A stretch of DNA of 64,000 nucleotides from Bradyrhizobium diazoefficiens (GCF_016616235.1 NZ_CP067100.1:6569001-6633000), one strand, 5' to 3'. Shown: positions 35,786 through 45,106, counted from the stretch's first letter. The notes: a model not told the origin generated them from the letters alone. Program-made: numbers and translations.

Positions 35786-36451
35786 ATGACTTTTCGCATC
35801 GTATGCCCCCTGATCGCTCTGACGGCGAGTCTCGCCGGCTGCACCAGCGCTGCACCGAGCTATATCGAGCCGGCCGCACAACCGACCCTAGTTCAGCAGG
35901 AGAGGACCGTTTTGGTGTTAAAGAGTCTTGGGGGGCCCGGACGGAAGCGTCTGCGGGAGTTCATAGCGAGTGCCAGTCGCGGTCGGCGTGACGCGCTCCA
36001 TCTCGATGTCGCCGGCCCACCTCAGCTCGGAGCGGAGATAGCCAGTGAGGCCCGCGCAATGGGCGTTGCCCCCTACAACATCCGCCTGTACGGCCCGCTC
36101 GTCATCCGGCGCGATCGCTTGGCCGCGCGAATCGAGGCGACTACCTATGAGGCCCACCCGCCCGTCTGTCCCTCGATTTCGATCGTCGGTCCTTCAATGA
36201 ACGACAATTCTTTTGACCCGACGCTTGGCTGCTCGATCCGCAACAACCTTGCTATCGTGGTCAACGATCCCAGCGACTTGATCGATAATCACGCCGTAAT
36301 GCCGAGCGACGGCAATCGTGCGGCCATCCCCGTGGCCAACTACAGGAGCTTCGGAACGATCAACAACAGAAGCTTGGGACAGGCAACCAGCACCAAGTCG
36401 TCATCAGATCTCACGTCAGTCGGCACCACGGCGGTACAGCCGTCTCAATAG
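35786..36451 (+). CDS. CpaD-like lipoprotein of the T3SS cluster (Y4xK-type)
   Basis: A 221-residue lipoprotein: signal peptide MTFRIVCPLIALTASLAGC with the lipobox LAGC, then a CpaD domain (LREFIASASRGRRDALHLDV, NIRLYGPLV, CPSISIVGPSMNDNSFDPTL, GCSIRNNLAIVVNDPSDLID). CpaD proteins are outer-membrane partners of CpaC secretins in Tad pili, so this is presumably the pilotin/partner of RhcC2. Position and order (ttsI, rhcC2, this gene) match y4xI-y4xJ-y4xK of NGR234. A GAGGATC ribosome site precedes the ATG at 35786. Convergent with rhcU. Confidence 0.88.
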   Translation: MTFRIVCPLIALTASLAGCTSAAPSYIEPAAQPTLVQQERTVLVLKSLGGPGRKRLREFIASASRGRRDALHLDVAGPPQLGAEIASEARAMGVAPYNIRLYGPLVIRRDRLAARIEATTYEAHPPVCPSISIVGPSMNDNSFDPTLGCSIRNNLAIVVNDPSDLIDNHAVMPSDGNRAAIPVANYRSFGTINNRSLGQATSTKSSSDLTSVGTTAVQPSQ

Positions 36452-36493
36452 CGACAACTTCCTTAGGTCAGGCGATGCCATTCACAACATGAT

Positions 36494-37531
36494 CTAGACC
36501 TGACCGGCGGCAAGGAGAGCTCTTGCGACGGGCTCGAAATGCTGAGCGGGAATGGGATTACCAAGCTTTGCACTGTGGATCAGCTCACGGACCACGGCGT
36601 CGTCAGCGACAATGCTGATATGGAGAGCCCGCGCCTCACCACAGAGCCGTGAAGCGGCTTCGCCTTCGCCGCGGCAAACCACGACAGGCACGCCGGTTTC
36701 GCCACGGACGTAGCGCACCCCGACCACCCCCTCCTGCCCAGTCAAGACCAACGTTGCGCGATGCACCCCGAGCGGAGCCTCGCGCGCCTGCTCCCGGCGG
36801 AGACGACGGTGCTCCCGTTTCACCTCGGGGTTACCTTGCTGCTCCTTGAGCTCCCGCTTTGCCTCGCTCTCGGTCATGCGCATGCTGCGCAAGAACAACC
36901 AGCGCTGGATGAGAAGATCGATCAATCCACCGATGAGAAGCGCACCGCAGGCAATTGCAATCAACAGTTTTATTTCCGTGAAGACGAAGCCGAAGCAGCC
37001 CATGCCGCAAATCGGCAGATAGACCAGCGTCTTCCATGCGCCAACCACGACGAAGAAAAAGATCGCACCCAGGCTGACGGCCTTGAGCAGGGTCTTCCCA
37101 AGCTCGACTAGGGAACGCATGGAGGCGATGCGCTTCAATCCCTGAATGGGATCAATGTTCTCGAATCTGAGCTTTATCGGTTCGAAGGAGAATATTATCC
37201 CACCATTGGCCAAAACTGTGGTCAGAATTGCCGCGACGACAATAGCCGCGAGGAACGGGCCAACAATTCCCAGAGCTAGTTCGGGCAAGACTCCGAGCGC
37301 CAGCTGGACCGCAACATCAAACGGTTTATCCAGCAGCTTGTCAGTGAGCATGAGCGCTTGGTGGCACTTGTCCTCGATGGAATTGGCTTTTAACCAGAGA
37401 TAGCCGAGACCTGCGCACGTGCTGACCGCTCTCACTAAATCGGTGCTGCGCGCAACCTGTCCTCTTCTGCGCGCATCCTTTAGCTTCTTGTCAGAGGGGG
37501 CGAGCGTTTTCTCTTCGCTCGTGTCGCTCAT
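36494..37531 (-). CDS. rhcU: RhcU, T3SS export-gate switch protein (SctU/FlhB family)
   Basis: A 345-residue inner-membrane protein whose cytoplasmic tail switches substrate specificity in T3SS. The N-terminus [20 protein letters not shown] is typical, followed by four transmembrane helices (for example [38 protein letters not shown]) and [20 protein letters not shown]. Where the family has the self-cleaving NPTH motif, this copy reads [21 protein letters not shown] replaces NPTH, so autoproteolysis as known for the family should not occur. The gene is last in the nolB-to-rhcU operon, with ATGA-type overlap to rhcT. Confidence 0.92.
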   Translation of the reverse strand: MSDTSEEKTLAPSDKKLKDARRRGQVARSTDLVRAVSTCAGLGYLWLKANSIEDKCHQALMLTDKLLDKPFDVAVQLALGVLPELALGIVGPFLAAIVVAAILTTVLANGGIIFSFEPIKLRFENIDPIQGLKRIASMRSLVELGKTLLKAVSLGAIFFFVVVGAWKTLVYLPICGMGCFGFVFTEIKLLIAIACGALLIGGLIDLLIQRWLFLRSMRMTESEAKRELKEQQGNPEVKREHRRLRREQAREAPLGVHRATLVLTGQEGVVGVRYVRGETGVPVVVCRGEGEAASRLCGEARALHISIVADDAVVRELIHSAKLGNPIPAQHFEPVARALLAAGQV

Positions 37532-38349
37532 TTCACTCGTCTTTCAATCTTCTCCAGCTCGCGGCTCGACTGCTTGATCTCCGATTGCATGTATTCGATG
37601 AGATAGACGGTGTAGGTGACCATGACGATCGCAAAGCCGATATTCTTGATCGTCAAAGACAGGTCCCTCGGGTTGAATTGCGGCGCAAAACGCTGGAGTA
37701 AGATCGCTGATATGTCGACGAGCAACAAAAACGCCACCACAGGCCCAGACACCAATATTGTCGTACGTATGATGCTGTCGATCAGGCCGAATAATTCAAT
37801 GGTCCCTTGCAAGCTCAGCGCGGGCCTGAACTGATACACAGGCAAGATCAGATAGCTGCCGTAAAGTCCGCTGACCACGGTCTGCAGGCCTCCCGATACG
37901 ACGAAAATAGTGATCGCCGTGATACCGAGAAACAGTCCTGTCGCCGAAGCCTGACTGCGCGTGGCGGGATCGGCGGGCGCGACCACGCTGGTGATGCCTC
38001 GTTGGGTATCAATCAGTTCCCCGACAGCCTGGATGCTCCATAGCGGAATGCTGAGCAGGGCACCGATCAGAAGGCCGACACACGCCTCCTTCAAACCCAG
38101 TAGCGTGATCCTGATCAGACGTGTGTCCGGGTCTAACGCCTTCAAGCCGTCGGCGATGTACGCCAAGTACGGGAGCTCGATCGCGACGGCCAGGCAGCCG
38201 CGGATCAGCCCGCCAATCTGCGAACGCGTAAATACAGGAAGAACCAGCATAATGCCCGCGGGGCGGGCCGCACCAAGGCCAGCAGCAACGACGAGCTCGA
38301 CGGCCGCCCGGATCAGGCTTTGAATGTCGGCGCTTGACAAGTCAGTCAT
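37528..38349 (-). CDS. rhcT: RhcT, T3SS export apparatus protein (SctT/FliR family)
   Basis: A 273-residue polytopic membrane protein of the export gate. Visible segments: [30 protein letters not shown], the conserved [51 protein letters not shown] and [20 protein letters not shown]. Length is normal. The stop overlaps the rhcU start by 4 bases, and rhcS lies 11 bases upstream. Together with RhcR, S, U and V it forms the inner-membrane gate. Confidence 0.95.
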   Translation of the reverse strand: MTDLSSADIQSLIRAAVELVVAAGLGAARPAGIMLVLPVFTRSQIGGLIRGCLAVAIELPYLAYIADGLKALDPDTRLIRITLLGLKEACVGLLIGALLSIPLWSIQAVGELIDTQRGITSVVAPADPATRSQASATGLFLGITAITIFVVSGGLQTVVSGLYGSYLILPVYQFRPALSLQGTIELFGLIDSIIRTTILVSGPVVAFLLLVDISAILLQRFAPQFNPRDLSLTIKNIGFAIVMVTYTVYLIEYMQSEIKQSSRELEKIERRVK

Positions 38350-38360
38350 CGCGACAATTG

Positions 38361-38642
38361 CTAGTAACCCGCCGTGAGTGCGGGAAAATCAGTGAAGATC
38401 TGCTTGGCTTGTTCGATGAGCGGTGCGCTCAGCACCGGAGAAAACAGAGCGATAACCGCAACAACGACCAGAAGCTTCACAGTCAATGGCAAAGTCTGGT
38501 CCTGGAGCTGCGTTGCCGCCTGGATGATACCGATAACGGTTTCGGCAACCGCAGCTGCAATGAGTGGAGGCAGAACCCAGATCATGAAAAGCACGAGCGA
38601 TCGGCTCATGTGAACGAGAATCGTGGTTTCGTCCATGCTCAC
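38361..38642 (-). CDS. rhcS: RhcS, T3SS export apparatus protein (SctS/FliQ family)
   Basis: A 93-residue protein with two transmembrane hairpin helices ([20 protein letters not shown] and [20 protein letters not shown]) separated by the family's [18 protein letters not shown] motif. Size and pattern are typical of SctS. It overlaps rhcR by 4 bases. Confidence 0.95.
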   Translation of the reverse strand: MSMDETTILVHMSRSLVLFMIWVLPPLIAAAVAETVIGIIQAATQLQDQTLPLTVKLLVVVAVIALFSPVLSAPLIEQAKQIFTDFPALTAGY

Positions 38643-39304
38643 CCCCCCGGCGTTGTGTAGCTCAGCACCAGGCCGTGGATCAGACGCGACCAGCCATCGA
38701 TGGCCACGAACAGAAAGAGCTTGAAAGGGACAGATATGACTGTCGGCGACACCATTGACATGCCCATGGCCATCAGGATCGTCGTTACGATCAGATCGAT
38801 CGTAATAAACGGCAGATAGAGTAAAAACCCGATTTCGAAGGCGCGCTTGAGTTCTGAGATGAGAAAAGACGGAACGAGAATGACAAAGTCATCAGCTCTG
38901 GCTCTGCCACGCATCTCCTCTGGCCAGACACGTTCGGTGGAGGACAGGAAGAAGCCGCGCTGATCTTCATTGGTGAACCTCTTGAGATAGCCTCGCAGCG
39001 GCTCCTGCCCCTCTTTTGCTGCGCTTACCCAATCGTCGAGCGTCTGATAGCGGAGCTGCAGATCGGCGATTCGATCGTAGCTCTGCTCAAAGATCGGGGC
39101 GCTCGTGAAAGCGGTGAGGATCAATGCCGCGCCGTATAAAACGATATTCGGCGGTATCGACTGGGTCCCAAGAGCATTGCGAACGAGAAAGAGAACGACA
39201 GATACTTTTACGAACGCCGTGGTCGTGACCACCGCGAAGAGCAACAGGCCGAGCCCAGCCGTGACCGCAAGAAGCGCCAGGATTGCTGGTTGAACCTCAG
39301 TCAT
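38639..39304 (-). CDS. rhcR: RhcR, T3SS export apparatus protein (SctR/FliP family)
   Basis: A 221-residue membrane protein. Seen: LLLFAVVTTTAFVKVSVVLF, VRNALGTQSIPPNIVLYGAA (the conserved NALG..Q.P.N motif), ILVPSFLISELKRAFEIGFL, YLPFITIDLIVTTILMAMGM, MVSPTVISVPFKLFLFVAID. Length and topology (four helices with a cytoplasmic/periplasmic domain between helices 2 and 3) are normal. It overlaps rhcQ by 8 bases and rhcS by 4. Confidence 0.95.
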   Translation of the reverse strand: MTEVQPAILALLAVTAGLGLLLFAVVTTTAFVKVSVVLFLVRNALGTQSIPPNIVLYGAALILTAFTSAPIFEQSYDRIADLQLRYQTLDDWVSAAKEGQEPLRGYLKRFTNEDQRGFFLSSTERVWPEEMRGRARADDFVILVPSFLISELKRAFEIGFLLYLPFITIDLIVTTILMAMGMSMVSPTVISVPFKLFLFVAIDGWSRLIHGLVLSYTTPGG

Positions 39305-40433
39305 GGCCCGCTAACCTGCCACGAAGCCTGATCCCGAGTTCGTCACCAATACGTACGATGTCACCACAGCCGATACGCCGGCCGTTTGCAACGATATCGA
39401 CCGGGCCGTCGACTGGCCGCCGAAGTTCGAACACATGTCCTTCGCCGATACTGCTCAATGCTCCCAATGTGATTGGCCAGCGGCCGCATTCGAAAACGAG
39501 CGACACTTCGATATCGTCGAGATCGGCCTCCAAGGGGCGATGCTGCTGTTCGGGCGGTGTTGTCATATCTGTCTGCTCCAGAAGTCGCGGTACCGAGCGA
39601 AATGGCCGCCGCAGGATCAGGCTATTGCCGGCGACATCCGCCAGGGTCCATAGCCGGCCCGTAGTGAGGCTGATCTCAGCCCGGGCCAATGGCATGACGT
39701 CCGGCAACAACGCGTCGCCTGCACTTGCTTTGCGAAGAAGCGAGGCAGTCGTGCGGAGCGCCCCCACTTCTCCTGCAACGATGATCGGAAGCTCTTTGGA
39801 AAGCTTGTGTGTTTCTCGCGGCAATCTATCGAAGAGCTCGCCCAGGGCATAGAACGCCGGCGGTATCGGTCCATCAAGCGGCGAAAACAGAAACAGTCGG
39901 CCTTTGCTCCGTACCGGACCGTAGATGATGGCGAATTCAATATAAGGCCCTGTGGTCTCGGCCTTTCCAACCTGAAGAAGTTGGAGCTGCCGCTGAAGCT
40001 GCTTTTCTGGACGAGCCAGCAAAGGTTCGAGTGCAAGTTCCAGAAGCAGCGAACGAATTGGCTCTGAAGGCAACGCCAGGCCGCTCTGTACTGCCGAGAT
40101 AAACGCCTCGGCAAGTGCATGGGGTATCGACAAAACGATCGTTTCGTCTCCGACGCCCCAAACGCAATCGAGCATCGATATAGCCGAAGGTTCGCTCCGC
40201 CAGACAAGTCGTTCCAATCGCACCGATAGCGGCTTGTCGCCAAGGCTCATCTGCAGAGGCGTGCGGGGTGCGGCGATGCTATTGAGCCAGGAGACGACCT
40301 TATGAGTCAGAATGAGTGACGGCTCGTAGGTCCCGTATTCGTCCGCACGATCCGCGCGAGGCGCGTCTGCAAGACGGCAGGTTTGCGATGCAAAAGAACT
40401 AGCGCTCATCAGATTGAACCGTCTGTCGCTCAT
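39297..40433 (-). CDS. rhcQ: RhcQ, T3SS cytoplasmic sorting-platform protein (SctQ family)
   Basis: A 378-residue protein. The variable N-terminal part contains YEPSLILTHKVVSWLNSIA. The C-terminal 75 residues form the SPOA/FliN-type domain (LDDIEVSLVFECGRWPITLG, LSSIGEGHVFELRRPVDGPV, VANGRRIGCGDIVRIGDELG), which builds the sorting platform for the ATPase and chaperone-substrate complexes. An internal start making a separate C-terminal SctQ fragment, known in other systems, is possible but not evident. ATGA overlap with y4yJ. Confidence 0.93.
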   Translation of the reverse strand: MSDRRFNLMSASSFASQTCRLADAPRADRADEYGTYEPSLILTHKVVSWLNSIAAPRTPLQMSLGDKPLSVRLERLVWRSEPSAISMLDCVWGVGDETIVLSIPHALAEAFISAVQSGLALPSEPIRSLLLELALEPLLARPEKQLQRQLQLLQVGKAETTGPYIEFAIIYGPVRSKGRLFLFSPLDGPIPPAFYALGELFDRLPRETHKLSKELPIIVAGEVGALRTTASLLRKASAGDALLPDVMPLARAEISLTTGRLWTLADVAGNSLILRRPFRSVPRLLEQTDMTTPPEQQHRPLEADLDDIEVSLVFECGRWPITLGALSSIGEGHVFELRRPVDGPVDIVANGRRIGCGDIVRIGDELGIRLRGRLAGHD

Positions 40434-40915
40434 GGGGCAAAGCCCGTCCGAAACAAGACTTCGTCATCGGCCTCTATCTCAGCTCTCACTTCCGCATGGG
40501 TGTCGGCCGCCCGCCAGACGTCTGTCTCGATCTGCCGCCATTTATCGGTCGCCACGGAACATTTGGCCCAGTGCGTCCGCCGTTCGGAGGCCGCTGTCTC
40601 GGCCTGCTCCTGAGCGACACGCGCGTCCTCAAACGCCTGGCGTTTCGACGTGACCTCGAGCGCGAGCCTCTCAACGATGAGCTCGCCACGATCGAGTTCA
40701 ACGACGGACACCGTACCGGACGATGTCAGCTGCTGGTGAATCTCCGCCTGCGCCTTTACGCGACGTTCTTCTGCAGCTGCAAGTTCTCGCGCTGCGCGCT
40801 CCGCGGCCAAGGCCTCAAAGCGGCATTTCGCCTCCATATTGGACAGCTCAGTCCGAGCCCCGCGCTCACGTATTTCCTTCACGTGCCGCAGCCTCGAAAC
40901 GTGAATGCAAGTCAT
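40430..40915 (-). CDS. Y4yJ, T3SS stalk protein (SctO/YscO-like)
   Basis: A 161-residue, strongly helical, charged protein (LSNMEAKCRFEALAAERAAR, EERRVKAQAEIHQQL, DARVAQEQAETAASERRTHW), predicted coiled coil throughout. Position between rhcN and rhcQ and the coiled-coil nature identify it as the SctO/FliJ-like stalk (Y4yJ in NGR234) that links the ATPase to the export gate. I chose the ATG at 40915 because it gives the ATGA overlap with the rhcN stop seen throughout this operon; a start 7 codons upstream is also open. Confidence 0.85.
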   Translation of the reverse strand: MTCIHVSRLRHVKEIRERGARTELSNMEAKCRFEALAAERAARELAAAEERRVKAQAEIHQQLTSSGTVSVVELDRGELIVERLALEVTSKRQAFEDARVAQEQAETAASERRTHWAKCSVATDKWRQIETDVWRAADTHAEVRAEIEADDEVLFRTGFAP

Positions 40916-42270
40916 GCGGTCAGACGGCACATCCATGTGACGGTCTCTTCAAAACTGGACGCGTCGTTGTCGTCCTGGCGCAAGAACTTGCGCAAATCAT
41001 TGATAGAGGCGATAGCCCGGTCCGTCAGCGGATCGCTGCCTTGCTTGTATTCGCCGATCTTAACCAAAAATTCGGCCTCTGCGTGGCGTGAGAGCAGATC
41101 GCGGAAGAACGCCGCCGCCTTACGGTGTGGCGTAGATACGACGGCATCCATGACGCGGCTGCGACTCGACAGCACATCGATAGCGGGGAAATGCGCCCGC
41201 GCCGCGATCGAGCCGGAGAGAACGATATGACCATCGAGAATGCCGCGCGTTTCCTCGGCGATTGGATCGCCCGTACCCTCACCTTCTACAAGCACGGTAT
41301 AGAAAGCTGTAATTGAGCCACGCTCATCCATGCCCGCACGCTCCAGCAAGCCCGGCAGCATGGCAAAGACAGAAGGAGGAAAGCCCCGCCGGGTTGGGGG
41401 CTCACCCGCAGCAAGCCCGATTTCGCGCATTGCGCGGCTAAAGCGCGTCAATGAATCCATCAGTAGAACGACGCGCAGGCCCTGTTCACGAAAATATTCG
41501 GCGAGCGCGGTTGCCATATAAGCACATTGCGCCCGTTCCATCGCCGAGCGATCGGAGGTCTCAACGACGACGACCGTGCGGCGAAGGGCTGCCTCCCCAA
41601 GATGCCGCTCGATGAATTCACGGACCTCGCGGCCACGTTCGCCTATGAGGGCAACCACAATCACGTCGGCGATGGCGCCCTTTACGATCTGTGCCAACAG
41701 GGTCGACTTGCCGCAACCAGGCTCTCCATATATTCCGATCCGCTGGCCCTCGCCGCATGTCAGAAGACCGTCCAAGACGCGGACGCCGAGTGGCAAGGGC
41801 TGATTGATGATGCGCCGCGTCATTGGGTTTGGCGCATGGCCGCGCAGCGGACGGGTCTCTGTGGCCTTGACTGCGCCTTTGCCATCGAGAGGACAGCCGA
41901 AGCTGTCGATCACCCGGCCAAGCAGATCGGGCCCGACCGGCGCTTCATGCATTCGTCCGGTAGCGACGACTTCTGCGCGACCGGACACACCCAACAGGTC
42001 ACCGATCGGCGTCAGCAACACGCCATCCGGCAATAGACCGATCACCTCGGCCTCAAGCGAGAATCCGGTGCGCGGATCCTGGACCACACAAAGCTCTCCG
42101 ATACGAGCATCCGGCAAGACCGCATGGAGCAGCGTGCCGATCGCGCGCGTGATCCGCCCACGTACCGCACGCGTGTCGACATGCCCTGCTGTCGACCGCA
42201 GACGCGATAGTGCCGCGTGCATACTTCGCTCGCCATCGGCATTGCCATGATTTGCTCCCCGCATTGTCAC
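40912..42270 (-). CDS. rhcN: RhcN, T3SS ATPase (SctN family)
   Basis: A 452-residue F1-beta-like ATPase that unfolds substrates and strips chaperones at the base of the injectisome. Walker A GEPGCGKST at 182-190; VIVVALIGERGREVREFIE; Walker B RVVLLMDSLTRFSRAMREI; GLAAGEPPTRRGFPPSVFAM; GSITAFYTVLVEGEGTGDPI; HIVLSGSIAARAHFPAIDVL. The first 30 residues are variable. ATGA overlaps with nolV upstream and y4yJ downstream show tight translational coupling. Confidence 0.97.
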   Translation of the reverse strand: MTMRGANHGNADGERSMHAALSRLRSTAGHVDTRAVRGRITRAIGTLLHAVLPDARIGELCVVQDPRTGFSLEAEVIGLLPDGVLLTPIGDLLGVSGRAEVVATGRMHEAPVGPDLLGRVIDSFGCPLDGKGAVKATETRPLRGHAPNPMTRRIINQPLPLGVRVLDGLLTCGEGQRIGIYGEPGCGKSTLLAQIVKGAIADVIVVALIGERGREVREFIERHLGEAALRRTVVVVETSDRSAMERAQCAYMATALAEYFREQGLRVVLLMDSLTRFSRAMREIGLAAGEPPTRRGFPPSVFAMLPGLLERAGMDERGSITAFYTVLVEGEGTGDPIAEETRGILDGHIVLSGSIAARAHFPAIDVLSSRSRVMDAVVSTPHRKAAAFFRDLLSRHAEAEFLVKIGEYKQGSDPLTDRAIASINDLRKFLRQDDNDASSFEETVTWMCRLTA

Positions 42271-42890
42271 AGCTCGTCTGCCTCAGCCGGTAACCCAAGC
42301 CCGAGACGGAGCGCGCGGAGCTGGGCGGCAAGCCCGAGATCGACATTGCCGAAGTCGCTCCGCAGCACGCATTCATGCAGGGACAGCGCCGGGTCCGCAA
42401 CAATTCGAAGCCTCGGCCGACCCTCCGGTCCGTCGCAAGCAGCAAACTCGCGCACAAGCTCATCGACATTCGTGGGCGACACATGAAGCGACAGTTCCGC
42501 CCCGCCATATTTTCGCAGGATCGCGTGACGAACCGTCCTCACCAACATCTCGCCGGGATCGAAAGCGCCCAGCAAATTGGTTACGATCTCCATCACGAGC
42601 TGTGGCAACTCCTGCTCGAGAACGGTACTTCTCCGTGCCACTTCCGAGGTCGCCTGCGCGACCAGTTGCGCCATTTCCTCGGCCCCGGCCGCCACCCCCT
42701 CGGCACGGCCGCGCGCCCGCTCCAGCTGGTAAGCTCTGCGCGCCCAGCCGCGAACGCGCTGCAGATGCCGCTCTGCTGCCGCTCGCGCCTCGACGGCCTG
42801 TTGCCAGATCTCGAGATCGCTTGCTTCTATGATCGACCCAAGCGGGCGCATCTGCGGAGCCAAGGGCGGCGCGGAATGGTCGGCTGTCAT
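42267..42890 (-). CDS. nolV: NolV, T3SS ATPase-regulating stator protein (SctL/FliH family)
   Basis: A 207-residue protein. The N-terminal half is helical (LEIWQQAVEARAAAERHLQR, AYQLERARGRAEGVAAGAEE). The C-terminal half is of the HrpE/YscL/FliH type (RTVRHAILRKYGGAELSLHV, VSPTNVDELVREF, DFGNVDLGLAAQLRALRLGL). It binds RhcN and connects it to the sorting platform. Flanked by 4-base overlaps with nolU and rhcN. Confidence 0.93.
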   Translation of the reverse strand: MTADHSAPPLAPQMRPLGSIIEASDLEIWQQAVEARAAAERHLQRVRGWARRAYQLERARGRAEGVAAGAEEMAQLVAQATSEVARRSTVLEQELPQLVMEIVTNLLGAFDPGEMLVRTVRHAILRKYGGAELSLHVSPTNVDELVREFAACDGPEGRPRLRIVADPALSLHECVLRSDFGNVDLGLAAQLRALRLGLGLPAEADEL

Positions 42891-43537
42891 AGCACCTCAC
42901 CTTCCGCCGCCAAATGAGCCACAACCAAGGAAAACACTTGGTCTGCGGATCGGCGATGTTCGGTTGCTGGATGATCGGCGGCCGTTCCGACCGCTAAACG
43001 TAGAAGCACGCGGCTGCGATCAAGCACCGGCTTTTCGTCGAGCCATGCGCCGAGACAGGCATGTCCATCTTTATCGATCTCCTGCGCGAGTTGTTGTGGA
43101 TCGGCAATGATACTGGTTGAAACCGCATGCGCTGCATGTCGGATACCGAAAGCCTGCGCTTCGGCACCGACACGCCCGATCAGCACGCCGACATCCTGCT
43201 TTGAGATCAGTTTTATCAGCGAACGGGCATGCCAAATACCGCCGGCAAGCAGAGCGGCCCACTGCGGATCATGTCCGAGCAGAAGGTCTGGGCCCGAGAC
43301 AAGCCCCTTCAGATCCAGTTCATTGTCAAGCAGCAGCCCTACCATCCTTATCTGCAGCCTGGGGCTCTTCTGCAGCCGTACCCACGTCGCAGCCGATAGG
43401 CTCGCGTCAACACGTGCGGCAAGACGGGTCGGATGAATTGAGGCAGCAAGCTCGCCAACACTGACCGTAGGCGATCGGGGACGCCGCTCGGCGGACGACT
43501 TCGCTGGGTCCATGTCGAATACTACGCTAGGCCGCAT
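42887..43537 (-). CDS. nolU: NolU, T3SS sorting-platform adaptor (SctK-like)
   Basis: A 216-residue protein from the ATG at 43537, which overlaps the end of rhcJ by 11 bases. The frame is open to 43636, but rhizobial NolU proteins are about 212 residues. Seen: VSVGELAASIHPTRLAARVD, LLLDNELDLKGLVSGPDLLL, ALLAGGIWHARSLIKLISKQ, LIGRVGAEAQAFGIRHAAHA. By position and family it is the SctK-type adaptor linking SctQ pods to the inner-membrane ring. Confidence 0.88.
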   Translation of the reverse strand: MRPSVVFDMDPAKSSAERRPRSPTVSVGELAASIHPTRLAARVDASLSAATWVRLQKSPRLQIRMVGLLLDNELDLKGLVSGPDLLLGHDPQWAALLAGGIWHARSLIKLISKQDVGVLIGRVGAEAQAFGIRHAAHAVSTSIIADPQQLAQEIDKDGHACLGAWLDEKPVLDRSRVLLRLAVGTAADHPATEHRRSADQVFSLVVAHLAAEGEVL

Positions 43538-44402
43538 TAGGCTTAATCGCTTTGCGTACGACCTCAATAAGGGACGCCGCCGAACGTACGCCAACTGTAG
43601 CTGGTTTGGGCGATGATTGGCTGCGCGGCCGTACACGAGCGCTCAGCAAGATGTAGGACAGCACGCCGAATACCAAGCCACCGAGACCCGTTCCAAGCGC
43701 AAGCAATGGGGTTGAAACGATTCCTGGCGCTTGGGCGAATGCCGTCGCCGGCGCAGGCCGCTGCTCGAGGGCAGGCCGCTCGACCGATGCAAACACCACA
43801 GCCACCTTGTCGTAGGAGAGGCCCTCGATGCTGTTGGCAACGAGCATCTTGATCTGCGGCAGCAGGATTGAGAGATCGGCCTTGGAGTCATGCCGGATGA
43901 AAACCGACGCCGAAGATGGCGTGGCGTCCCGTCGCAACAGGTCGTTCTTCGGCAGAACAACATGGACCCGTGCCGAGAGGACGCCGTCGATGTCGCTGAT
44001 CGTGCGCGACAACTCCTCGCTCAAGGCATAAACGTAACGGGCGCGCTCCTCGGTCGGCGAAGCAATCAGGCCGGTGCCGCTGAACACTTCGCCGAGACTC
44101 TTGAAAGAGTGGTGCGGCAGGCCCTCGGCATTCAGCAGGTCGATGGAAAAGGCAATCTGGCTCTGTTCAACCTGGATCGTGCTGGTCCCGTCTTTGGCCG
44201 CAACGCGAGCCGAATCGACCCCGTTCCTAAGGAGGACCGCAAGCATCTCATTCGCCTCGCGCTCCTGAACTTTGGTATAGAGATCAGCTTTGCAACCAAT
44301 AAGGAGCAGAAGGAGCGGCAACAGAGCTAGGGCGCGAAACCGCTTCTTGGACGGACGACCATGGCCTCCTTCATGATAGATTGAACCAATCATTCGGCCC
44401 AC
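43527..44402 (-). CDS. rhcJ: RhcJ (NolT), T3SS inner-membrane ring lipoprotein (SctJ/FliF-like)
   Basis: A 291-residue lipoprotein. A GTG at 44402 abuts the nolB stop; an ATG three codons later is an alternative start. Signal peptide ALALLPLLLLLIGC with a lipobox cysteine, then the ring-building motifs LYTKVQEREANEMLAVLLRN, FSIDLLNAEGLPHHSFKSLG, LSRTISDIDGVLSARVHVVL, SIEGLSYDKVAVVF, and a C-terminal membrane helix (LLALGTGLGGLVFGVLSYIL). It forms the inner ring of the injectisome with RhcD. Confidence 0.95.
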   Translation of the reverse strand: MGRMIGSIYHEGGHGRPSKKRFRALALLPLLLLLIGCKADLYTKVQEREANEMLAVLLRNGVDSARVAAKDGTSTIQVEQSQIAFSIDLLNAEGLPHHSFKSLGEVFSGTGLIASPTEERARYVYALSEELSRTISDIDGVLSARVHVVLPKNDLLRRDATPSSASVFIRHDSKADLSILLPQIKMLVANSIEGLSYDKVAVVFASVERPALEQRPAPATAFAQAPGIVSTPLLALGTGLGGLVFGVLSYILLSARVRPRSQSSPKPATVGVRSAASLIEVVRKAIKPNAA

Positions 44403-44912
44403 TCAGCCCGCCGATATCAGCTTGTTCAGAGACGAACTGACGCTGCCCATCCCATTCGAAATGAGCGTGACCTGAATGACGCTGTCAGACACATCTTTCA
44501 GATTCGCCATCATTGCCTCGAAGTTGTCGACGCTTTGAGGAGCGTTCGACAGACGTGTTTCCGACGCCCCCGGTTGTCGCAACAGCGGCTGCGACGCCGG
44601 CCCAGGCACCACAGCCTTCGAAAGTGAGGTTCCACCGCCAGCCACGACGTGAGGCGCTGGATTGATCCGATATAGCGAGGACAGATTCTGGAGGATGCGC
44701 TCGCCCAGCGGACTGGCTTGCGTTGTTGCCGGCGAAACTTCGGCTATGGGAGCAACAGGCGGTACGTCTGGCACTTGGGGCGCAACGGCTTGAAACGAAG
44801 CCGTCTGTAACAGTGTCTGTTCGAACCGGAGCTGCTCGCCGACCGCTGGTGACGTGCAGGTCTTGGACAACCCTCCGGTTAGACTATGTGAAATCGGCGC
44901 AGGGCCTAGCAT
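44403..44912 (-). CDS. nolB: NolB/NopB, T3SS pilus-associated secreted protein
   Basis: A 169-residue protein; NolB (NopB) is a secreted component of rhizobial T3 pili and first gene of the large rhc operon. I used the ATG at 44912 (MLGPAPISHSLTGGL), about 70 bases from the tts box; the frame opens 32 codons earlier, but those lie in the promoter. The middle is Pro/Ala-rich (VPDVPPVAPIAEVSPATTQA) and the C-terminus ends VIQVTLISNGMGSVSSSLNK, a secretion-type helix. Identification rests on position, size and the C-terminus. Confidence 0.9.
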   Translation of the reverse strand: MLGPAPISHSLTGGLSKTCTSPAVGEQLRFEQTLLQTASFQAVAPQVPDVPPVAPIAEVSPATTQASPLGERILQNLSSLYRINPAPHVVAGGGTSLSKAVVPGPASQPLLRQPGASETRLSNAPQSVDNFEAMMANLKDVSDSVIQVTLISNGMGSVSSSLNKLISAG

Positions 44913-44983
44913 TATCGTGGAGGACCTTGCTCTCTTGGAGATGTGATGAGACCGGCCGTTCAAGAACTCATTGGCAGCCGCTG

Positions 44984-45018
44984 TCCTAGAGAGGCGAGCT
45001 GACGACAAGCTGACGAGT
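44984..45018 (-). promoter_or_regulatory. tts box of the nolB-rhcU operon
   Basis: Minus strand CTCGTCAGCTTGTCGTCAGC followed by TCGCCTCTCTAGGAC, matching the tts box pattern TCGTCAGCTTGTCG-N2-AGCT. It lies 72 bases before nolB and in the divergent space to rhcC1 (89 bases away), so TtsI bound here might serve both. Confidence 0.88.
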
Positions 45019-45106
45019 TTGTCTCATCCAGTGCCATCTAAAGATCACGTTTGGGCTCCAAGTTTCGTGGATTCACTCCCGTCGGCAAACTTCAAGAGAG
45101 CCGTAA

